Shown here piece after piece: positions 1 through 5,579 of a stretch of 7,239 nucleotides of DNA. Position 1 is the first letter of the stretch. Each line of letters opens with the position of its first letter. The stretch is taken from positions 1 through 7,239 of the forward strand of contig JBBRGA010000162.1 of NCBI GenBank assembly GCA_038241115.1, given 5' to 3'. Position numbers and translations under genes: made by a program. The stretch is from JANYJJ01 sp038241115 (GTDB lineage Bacteria; Pseudomonadota; Gammaproteobacteria; Burkholderiales; Burkholderiaceae_C). The notes beneath the pieces were generated by a model that saw only the letters and a list, made by a program, of their open reading frames with translations, searched no databases and was not told the DNA's origin.

Positions 1-1026
1 GGCATATGGGGCGGCCCGAACCGGGTTTACGCAGCGTTCAAGTTTTTCCTATATACGCTGGCCGGTTCGCTGTTGATGCTGATTGCGTTGATTTACCTGT
101 ACTACAAATCAGGCGGCAGCTTTGACATCTTGGCCTGGCACCAACTGCCGCTGCCAATGCACACGCAAACGCTGTTGTTCTTCGCGTTCTTTGCGGCATT
201 TGCCGTCAAAGTGCCGATGTGGCCGGTCCACACCTGGCTGCCCGATGCGCACGTTGAGGCGCCCACCGGAGGCTCGGTGGTGCTGGCAGCCATCATGTTG
301 AAGTTGGGTGCTTACGGTTTCTTGCGTTTTTCGATGCCGATAGCGCCCGATGCGGCGCACGAATGGGCGTGGTTCATCATTTTGTTGTCGCTGGTCGCAG
401 TGATTTACATCGGTTTGGTGGCGCTGGTTCAGCAAGACATGAAGAAGCTGGTGGCTTACTCGAGCATTGCGCACATGGGTTTTGTCACGCTGGGATTTTT
501 CATCTTCAACGAGTTGGGCACTTCGGGTGCCATCGTGCAAATGATCTCCCACGGGTTTGTGTCGGCCGCCATGTTCTTGTGCATCGGCGTGCTCTACGAC
601 CGCGTTCATTCGCGTGAAATTGCCAGCTACGGCGGAGTGGTCCACACCATGCCCACGTTTTCGGCTTTTGCGGTTTTCTTCGCCATGGCCAACTGCGGCT
701 TGCCGGGCACGGCTGGTTTTGTGGGTGAGTGGATGGTAATTTTGGGTGCGGTTCAAGCCAATTTCTGGCTGGGTATGTTGGCTGCGACGGCCTTGATTTC
801 GGGCGCTGCATACACACTCTGGATGGTCAAGCGGGTTTACTTCGGACCCATCGCGAACGACCACGTGAGGGAGTTGACCGACATCAACGCACGTGAAACT
901 TTCATGCTCGCATTGCTGGCCGTCGCGGTGCTGTGGATGGGCGTTTATCCCAAGCCTTTTACCGACACCATGCACGTATCAGTCACTTCGCTGCTCAAGC
1001 ACGTGGCCGTGTCCAAGCTGAACTGA
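1..1026 (+). CDS. nuoM: NADH-quinone oxidoreductase subunit M (NuoM), 5' partial
   Basis: This is one of the three antiporter-like membrane subunits of respiratory complex I, which couple NADH oxidation and quinone reduction to proton pumping across the inner membrane. The frame is open from base 1 and gives 341 residues. The family is usually about 490-510 residues, so roughly the first third is outside the window, including the TM5 glutamate. The proton-antiporter core is plain: the KVPMWPVHTWLPDAH stretch carries the TM7 lysine (208-210, E. coli K234 equivalent) and its nearby histidine. The TM8 lysine (301-303, K265 equivalent) follows at the same 31-residue spacing as in E. coli. The TM12 glutamate in FVGEWM (727-729, E407 equivalent) and the histidines of AHMGF and ISHGF are also kept. 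The rest is a series of hydrophobic helices. The TGA stop is 14 bases before nuoN, consistent with one operon. The internal ATG at 73 is not the true start, because family sequence continues upstream of it. Confidence 0.97.
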   Translation, partial: GIWGGPNRVYAAFKFFLYTLAGSLLMLIALIYLYYKSGGSFDILAWHQLPLPMHTQTLLFFAFFAAFAVKVPMWPVHTWLPDAHVEAPTGGSVVLAAIMLKLGAYGFLRFSMPIAPDAAHEWAWFIILLSLVAVIYIGLVALVQQDMKKLVAYSSIAHMGFVTLGFFIFNELGTSGAIVQMISHGFVSAAMFLCIGVLYDRVHSREIASYGGVVHTMPTFSAFAVFFAMANCGLPGTAGFVGEWMVILGAVQANFWLGMLAATALISGAAYTLWMVKRVYFGPIANDHVRELTDINARETFMLALLAVAVLWMGVYPKPFTDTMHVSVTSLLKHVAVSKLN

Positions 1027-1040
1027 GCGACCAAACTTTT

Positions 1041-2522
1041 ATGAACTCCATGAATTGGCTCGCCGCCTGTCCTGAAATTGTGTTGCTCTGCACTGCCTTG
1101 CTGGTCACCATGGTGGACTTGTGGGTGGTGGATCCGCAGCGCAAGCCCACTTACTTGCTGACTCAGGCTTCGCTCGCGCTGGTCGCCGGTTTGCAGTTGT
1201 GGCACTTCAATGAAGGTTCCACGGTTTATGCCATGCAGCGCATGGTGGTGGCGGACCCAATGGGCCACCTGCTGGGCTTCTTCGCCAGCGTCGCCACGAT
1301 GGTGACCCTGGCCTACGCGCGTTCCTATGCCGCCTCGCGCGAGCTGCTCAAAGGCGAGCTGTTTTCGCTCAGCATGTTTTCGCTGCTCGGCATCTTTGTG
1401 ATGCTGTCAGCCAACAACTTCCTGGTGGTTTATCTCGGCCTGGAGTTGATGAGTTTGTCGCTCTACGCACTGACCGCCATGCGCCGCGACAGCCTCAACG
1501 CCACCGAGGCGGCGATGAAGTACTTTGTGCTCGGCGCGCTGGCCAGCGGTTTCTTGTTGTACGGCTTGTCGATGATGTACGGCGCCACAGGCTCGCTCGA
1601 TATCGGCAAAGTCTTCAACGCCATCGGCACCGGGCAAATCAACAAGGCGGTGCTGGTGTTTGGCATCGTGTTCGTGGTGGCGGGCTTGGCCTTCAAGCTC
1701 GGTGTGGTGCCTTTCCACATGTGGGTGCCTGATGTGTACCAAGGCGCGCCAACGGCAGTCACTTTGTTGATCGCGGGGGCACCCAAGTTGGCAGCCTTTG
1801 GCATCACCATGCGCTTGCTGGTGGAGGGCATGTCGGGCGTGGCAGAGCATTGGCAGCAAATGCTCATCGTCTTGTCGTTGGGCTCGATGGCTTTGGGCAA
1901 TTTAGCCGCCATTGCGCAGAGCAACCTCAAGCGCATGTTGGCTTACTCCACCATCGCGCAAATGGGCTTTGTGCTGTTGGGTTTGATCCCTACTGTGGTT
2001 GCCAACAACACCTATTCGGCAGCCAACGGCTACAGCTCGGCAATGTTCTACCTGATCACCTACATGTTCACGACGCTGGGCACATTCGGCATGATCATGT
2101 TTTTGTCACGCCCCGGGTTCGAGTCGGAGCACATTGACGACCTGAAAGGCTTGAGTCAGCGCAGCCCTTGGTACGCAGGTGTGATGGCAATATTGATGTT
2201 TTCTCTGGCTGGTATTCCGCCCACCGTGGGTTTTTACGGAAAGTTCAGCGTGTTGCAGGCACTTGTGTCTACCAATGTGCCGGGCCTGATCTGGTTGGCC
2301 GGTGGCGCCGTGGTGTTCTCGCTGGTGGGTGCGTTTTATTACTTGCGCGTGGTCAAGGTGATGTACTTTGATGCGCCCCTGGAAACGGCCCCCATTCACG
2401 CCACCTCCGATGTGCGCTTGATCCTGTCGATAAACGGCGCCGCCGTGCTGTTGTTGGGCTTGTTGCCCGGTGGCTTGATGGCCTTGTGCGTGCAGGCCAT
2501 CGTCAAGACCTTGGCAACCTGA
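1041..2522 (+). CDS. nuoN: NADH-quinone oxidoreductase subunit N (NuoN)
   Basis: Complete 493-residue NuoN, the antiporter-like complex I membrane subunit nearest the NuoA/H/J/K end, homologous to mitochondrial ND2. It is polytopic, with about 14 hydrophobic helices. The functional charges are visible: E135 in GLELMSLSLY (TM5, E. coli E133 equivalent), K219 in AFKLGVVPFH (TM7, K217), K249 in GAPKLAAFG (TM8, K247) and K401 in GFYGKFSVL (TM12, K395). The K219-K249 spacing of 30 matches E. coli. ATG 1041 is chosen because it gives the expected short N-terminus before the PEIVLL helix. The frame is open further upstream, to an ATG at 933, but that would overlap nuoM heavily. A second in-frame ATG at 1050 is possible. 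No strong Shine-Dalgarno sequence precedes either, so coupling to nuoM translation is likely. The length and motifs are normal for the family. Confidence 0.98.
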   Translation: MNSMNWLAACPEIVLLCTALLVTMVDLWVVDPQRKPTYLLTQASLALVAGLQLWHFNEGSTVYAMQRMVVADPMGHLLGFFASVATMVTLAYARSYAASRELLKGELFSLSMFSLLGIFVMLSANNFLVVYLGLELMSLSLYALTAMRRDSLNATEAAMKYFVLGALASGFLLYGLSMMYGATGSLDIGKVFNAIGTGQINKAVLVFGIVFVVAGLAFKLGVVPFHMWVPDVYQGAPTAVTLLIAGAPKLAAFGITMRLLVEGMSGVAEHWQQMLIVLSLGSMALGNLAAIAQSNLKRMLAYSTIAQMGFVLLGLIPTVVANNTYSAANGYSSAMFYLITYMFTTLGTFGMIMFLSRPGFESEHIDDLKGLSQRSPWYAGVMAILMFSLAGIPPTVGFYGKFSVLQALVSTNVPGLIWLAGGAVVFSLVGAFYYLRVVKVMYFDAPLETAPIHATSDVRLILSINGAAVLLLGLLPGGLMALCVQAIVKTLAT

Positions 2523-2538
2523 ACGCGCCTTGAACAAC

Positions 2539-3168
2539 ATGCTGCGCGAATCTGAAGACGCTCATCTTCGCGAAACGCGGGTCACCTCAGACCAGGTTTA
2601 CAAAGGCCATTTTCTCGATGTTCGGCGTGACGTGGTGCGCTTGCCTGACGGGCGAACTGCCGAGCGCGAATACATTGTTCATCCCGGTGCGGTGATGGTC
2701 GTGCCCATCCTAGATGACGGGCGCCTGGTGGTTGAGCGGCAGTTCCGTTACCCGTTGAGTCGGGTGATCGTGGAATTTCCTGCTGGCAAACTCGAGGCGG
2801 CCGAAGCGCCTTTGCGGTGCGCCATTCGCGAACTGCAAGAAGAGACCGGCTATCGCGCCAGGCAATGGGCACGCGCAGGAATCTTGCACAACGCCATTGC
2901 CTACTCCACCGAGGGCATCGAAGTGTGGTTTGCGCGCGGTTTGACTTTGGGCGAACGACAACTAGATGCCGGTGAATTTCTCGACGTGATTTCCGCCAGT
3001 GCGGCCGAGTTGAACGCCATGGCGCGGCGTGGTGATCTGACCGATGCCAAGACTTTGATCGGCCTGAACTGGTTGCAGTTGTGGCAAGCCGGTTCGTGGG
3101 ATGTTTCTTGGCAAACACTCGATCCCAAAGCAACCGACGACGGCTTGGCCCGCTCGCCCACGCCATGA
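2539..3168 (+). CDS. NUDIX hydrolase, ADP-ribose pyrophosphatase-like
   Basis: A 209-residue NUDIX hydrolase. The family cleaves nucleoside diphosphates linked to another moiety, using divalent metal bound by the NUDIX box. The box is perfect (GX5EX7REUXEEXGU): G83, E89, R97-E98, E101-E102, G104-Y105. Just before it, VERQFRYP and VEFPAGK are the wording typical of the ADP-ribose/ADP-sugar pyrophosphatase branch (NudF-like), and an EYIVHPGAVMVVP strand precedes those. The proline usual in ADP-ribose hydrolases downstream of the box is not obvious; that segment reads HNAIAYSTEG, so the substrate is less certain than the fold. ATG 2539 is preferred. A TTG at 2530 would add three residues, and neither has a clear Shine-Dalgarno sequence. 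It sits 16 bases after nuoN and overlaps the next gene by ATGA, so it is probably cotranscribed with nuo. It is presumably cytoplasmic, with no signal peptide seen. Confidence 0.93.
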   Translation: MLRESEDAHLRETRVTSDQVYKGHFLDVRRDVVRLPDGRTAEREYIVHPGAVMVVPILDDGRLVVERQFRYPLSRVIVEFPAGKLEAAEAPLRCAIRELQEETGYRARQWARAGILHNAIAYSTEGIEVWFARGLTLGERQLDAGEFLDVISASAAELNAMARRGDLTDAKTLIGLNWLQLWQAGSWDVSWQTLDPKATDDGLARSPTP

Positions 3169-3662
3169 AGGTGCTCAACCTGCGGTGCGCGCACGACCAC
3201 CATTTCGAAGGATGGTTTGGATCTGAAGCCGAGTACCTGAGCCAACACGATCGCGGCCTGATTGCCTGCCCGTTGTGCGCCGACACCGCAATTCAACGAC
3301 TGCCCAGCGCGCCGCATGTTCACACCTCGGGTTCGCGCGAAGTGGTCGCCGCGGCCACTCAAGTCAACAGCTCCGCGCACGCCAACGACGCGACTGGAAA
3401 TGAGGTTGTCACAGCGCAAGGCTCCAGCCAGCAACTCACACAACAAGCTGCCTGGATGCGTGCTGTTCAACACGTGATGGCCAACACCGACGACGTCGGA
3501 AATCGTTTTGCTGAAGAAGCGCGTCGCATTCATTACGGCGAGACAGAAGAACGCGCTATTCGTGGGCAAGCCACCATGGCCGAGGCCAAGGCGCTGGTTG
3601 AAGAAGGTATCGCGGTGCTGCCGTTGCCCGTGCCTGCTGCCCTGAAGAAGCCGCTGCAATAG
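3165..3662 (+). CDS. DUF1178 family protein
   Basis: A 165-residue protein recognised as DUF1178, a small proteobacterial family of unknown function. The N-terminus MKVLNLRCAHDHHFEGWF, with C8, followed by ACPLC (C35, C38), looks like a zinc-ribbon or rubredoxin-like metal site. H10, H12 or H13 could provide a further ligand; that part is inference. Residues about 52-95 are a polar Ala/Ser/Thr/Gln-rich segment, likely a flexible linker. The C-terminal part (about 96-152) has the conserved VGNRFAEEARRIHYGE block and ends in a proline-rich tail. The ATG overlaps the NUDIX stop as ATGA with no Shine-Dalgarno sequence of its own, which points to translational coupling. An in-frame ATG at 3081 would overlap the NUDIX gene by 88 bases and is rejected, because the family N-terminus begins at 3165. 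This is the last gene of the nuo-side operon. Confidence 0.92.
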   Translation: MKVLNLRCAHDHHFEGWFGSEAEYLSQHDRGLIACPLCADTAIQRLPSAPHVHTSGSREVVAAATQVNSSAHANDATGNEVVTAQGSSQQLTQQAAWMRAVQHVMANTDDVGNRFAEEARRIHYGETEERAIRGQATMAEAKALVEEGIAVLPLPVPAALKKPLQ

Positions 3663-3709
3663 CCGCGAAGTTACGCGTTCAATGCTGCCAGCGTCGACCT
3701 TCGGTGGTT

Positions 3710-5149
3710 CTACAACAGACGCCCCGGATTCATGATGCCCTTGGGGTCAAGCGCCGCTTTGAGGCTGCGCATCAGCGCCAAGGCCACGGGCGACTTGTGC
3801 TGAACCAAAGCCTCGCGCTTCAAGCTACCGATGCCGTGTTCTGCCGATATCGATCCTCCATGCGCGCTGACGGCGTCGTAGACAAGTGCGTTCACAGCGG
3901 CCTCGTGTGCACCTAAAAACGCCGACGTTTTTGCGCTGTTTTCATCTTTGGTGAGGTCAGATTCAAAGGGCGGCTGCACGTTGTAGTGCAAATTGCCGTC
4001 GCCCAAATGTCCAAAGTTGACGATCGCAACGCCGGGGAAGCGCAGCTTCAAGGCCGCGTCGGTGTGGGCCACAAAATCCGCGATACGAGACACCGGCAGC
4101 GAGACGTCGTGCTTGATATTGATGCCGCGCTGCGCCTGCGCAAGCGGTATCGACTCGCGCAGATGCCACATCGCCTTTGACTGCTCCAGGCTTTCTGCCA
4201 CCGCGGCGTCTGTGATCAATTCGGCCGTCAGCGCCTGCTCAAGCAGACCTTCAAACAAGCCGCGGGCATGTGATGCGCTTTCTGTGTCGGCTTGCTCCAG
4301 CAGCAGCCACCATGGCGATGCCGGAAGTGGCTGCTTGAGCTGTGGAAACTCAGATTGCACCAGGTCGATCGCCACTCGGCTCATCACTTCGAAGCCGGTC
4401 AGGCCAGCGCCCAGGCGCGCTTGCGCCAGCTGCAGCAATCTGACGGCAGCCTCCAAGGTTGGCGCTGACGCCAAAGCCGTCATCGAGGCAGCAGGTTGCG
4501 GAAACAGCTTCAAGGTGGCAGCGGTGATCACGCCCAAGGTGCCTTCACTGCCGATGTAGAGGTCGCGCAGCGAGTAGCCAGTGTTGTCTTTGCGCAAGCC
4601 GCTCAAGCCTTGCCACACCTCGCCGCTGGCGGTCACCACCTCGAGACCTAAACACAGATCGCGCGCATTGCCAAATCGCAGCACCTGCGTGCCGCCGGCG
4701 TTGGTGGCCAAGTTGCCGCCCACCGTGCAGCTGCCTTCCGCCGCCAAGCTCAGTGGGAAGAGCAAACTCGCCGCTGCTGCCGCTTCTTGGACGGTCTGCA
4801 AGATGCAACCCGCCTCCACCGTGATGGTCATATTGGCTGCGTCAAGCTCGCGAATTTGGTTGAGTCGCGTCAAGCTCAACAGCACCTGCGTGCCGGTCGC
4901 GTCCGGCACGGATGCGCCCACCAAACCGGTGTTGCCGCCTTGCACCACCAAGCCTGTGTTGTGGCTGCCGCAGGCCTTCACCACGGCCGCGACTTCATTG
5001 ACATTGCCCGGCCGCACCACTGCCAAAGCCTTGCCGCGATAGCGTTTGCGCCAATCCAGCTCATAGTTCGACAAGTCGCCTTCGGTCAGCACGTGGGCCG
5101 TGCCAACGGCATCGTGCAGCGCACACAGCAACTCAGTGCGCAAATTCAA
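3710..5149 (-). CDS. FAD-binding oxidoreductase, GlcD/D-2-hydroxyacid dehydrogenase family
   Basis: A 479-residue flavoprotein of the GlcD (COG0277) family, which includes D-lactate, glycolate and D-2-hydroxyglutarate dehydrogenases. These oxidise a D-2-hydroxyacid to a 2-oxoacid and pass electrons to an acceptor. The N-terminal PCMH-type FAD domain shows QGGNTGL (70-76), GGNLATNAGG (about 144-153), the RKDNTGYSLRDLYIG stretch and GSEGTLGVIT (about 200-209). The C-terminal FAD-oxidase domain has KHDVSLP (about 346-352), GHLGDGNLH with metal-ligand-type H381 and H388, then E437-H438 in AEHGIGSLKRE, and ends at GIMNPGRLL, the normal family ending. The start is taken as TTG at 5149: it makes a TTGA overlap with the DUF2069 stop and has AAAGG 7 bases upstream. 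The first ATG (5221) would overlap DUF2069 by 76 bases and add 24 residues unlike the family. The exact substrate cannot be told from sequence. Confidence 0.94.
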   Translation of the reverse strand: MNLRTELLCALHDAVGTAHVLTEGDLSNYELDWRKRYRGKALAVVRPGNVNEVAAVVKACGSHNTGLVVQGGNTGLVGASVPDATGTQVLLSLTRLNQIRELDAANMTITVEAGCILQTVQEAAAAASLLFPLSLAAEGSCTVGGNLATNAGGTQVLRFGNARDLCLGLEVVTASGEVWQGLSGLRKDNTGYSLRDLYIGSEGTLGVITAATLKLFPQPAASMTALASAPTLEAAVRLLQLAQARLGAGLTGFEVMSRVAIDLVQSEFPQLKQPLPASPWWLLLEQADTESASHARGLFEGLLEQALTAELITDAAVAESLEQSKAMWHLRESIPLAQAQRGINIKHDVSLPVSRIADFVAHTDAALKLRFPGVAIVNFGHLGDGNLHYNVQPPFESDLTKDENSAKTSAFLGAHEAAVNALVYDAVSAHGGSISAEHGIGSLKREALVQHKSPVALALMRSLKAALDPKGIMNPGRLL

Positions 5150-5571
5150 ACTGCTGCCTTTTTCAACAACTGAAAACGCCAGCGCACGTGCAGCGAACAC
5201 GCCGTGAACAGCACCAGGCACAACACCACCTCGGCAATTGCCAAAGGCACGCTGGGCCCGCGGTCGCCGTAGGCGCGAATGCAGCCTTCAATGGCGTAAA
5301 ACCAAATGAACAAGCTGACCCAGCGATAGGTGTACATGCGATTTTTCAAAAAGCCCGCCAGCGGTAGCGCCAACGGCAAGGCTTTGAGCGCCAGGGTTTT
5401 GTTGCCAGTGGGGGCCAGCCACAGTTCCCAGGCCAGGCAGAGCACGATGAGTGCCATCAGGCTGCCAACCGCGACAGCGCGCGTCCAGGCAATCGAGGTC
5501 GGCAAAGTGTTTGGCACATCGAGCACGGGGTCGGCAGGCGCAGGCGAGGTTGGATTCATCGATGGCATCAT
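5146..5571 (-). CDS. DUF2069 family membrane protein
   Basis: A 141-residue predicted inner-membrane protein, recognised as DUF2069 (function unknown). After a polar, proline-rich N-terminus of about 30 residues come four hydrophobic segments, roughly at 33-51, 60-75, 83-100 and 107-127. Family-like wording includes CLAWELWLAP, the short basic loop KNRMYTYRWVS between helices 2 and 3, and EGCIRAYGDRG. It ends in a basic tail (VRWRFQLLKKAAV), probably cytoplasmic. Possible starts are ATG 5571, 5568 and 5559. The first is preferred because a GGGAGG lies 13 bases upstream, a long spacing; ATG 5559 (MNPTSPAP) is a real alternative. A still longer frame reaches ATG 5655, but it would run deep across the divergent yihY gene. 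The TGA stop overlaps the TTG start of the FAD oxidoreductase, so the two are probably cotranscribed and coupled. In relatives DUF2069 is, from memory, often beside wrbA, which is not in this window. Confidence 0.87.
   Translation of the reverse strand: MMPSMNPTSPAPADPVLDVPNTLPTSIAWTRAVAVGSLMALIVLCLAWELWLAPTGNKTLALKALPLALPLAGFLKNRMYTYRWVSLFIWFYAIEGCIRAYGDRGPSVPLAIAEVVLCLVLFTACSLHVRWRFQLLKKAAV
5157..5161 (-). promoter_or_regulatory. Ribosome binding site deciding the TTG start of the FAD oxidoreductase
   Basis: AAAGG on the minus strand ends 7 bases before TTG 5149, at normal spacing. It sits within the last codons of the DUF2069 gene. Together with the TTGA stop/start overlap it supports initiation at TTG rather than at the upstream ATG 5221. 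Confidence 0.6.
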
Positions 5572-5579
5572 AGTGACGG

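Noticed and set aside
109..975. A 288-codon open frame on the minus strand opposite nuoM
   Set aside because: Its product is rich in His, Arg and Gln with no recognisable domain, the usual mirror of a GC-rich membrane-protein gene. The plus strand is clearly NuoM.
1407..1936. Two overlapping minus-strand open frames opposite nuoN
   Set aside because: Low-quality composition, no family resemblance, and full overlap with the well-supported nuoN gene.
2582..3659. Long minus-strand open frames opposite the NUDIX and DUF1178 genes
   Set aside because: They cross two recognised genes, show no domain and have shadow-like Arg/His/Ser-rich composition.
3664..3677. CGCG-6 bases-CGCG inverted repeat after DUF1178 as a possible terminator
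   Set aside because: The stem is only four base pairs and no T-run follows, so it cannot be called a terminator.
3993..4559. A 188-codon plus-strand open frame inside the FAD oxidoreductase gene
   Set aside because: It is antisense to a region with intact conserved motifs, and its Cys/Ser/Ala-rich product matches nothing recognised.
5500..5579. Possible sigma70 promoter for yihY (TTGGAT-like and TCATAG-like boxes)
   Set aside because: The spacing between the boxes is about 12 bases, too short for a normal promoter, and both matches are weak.
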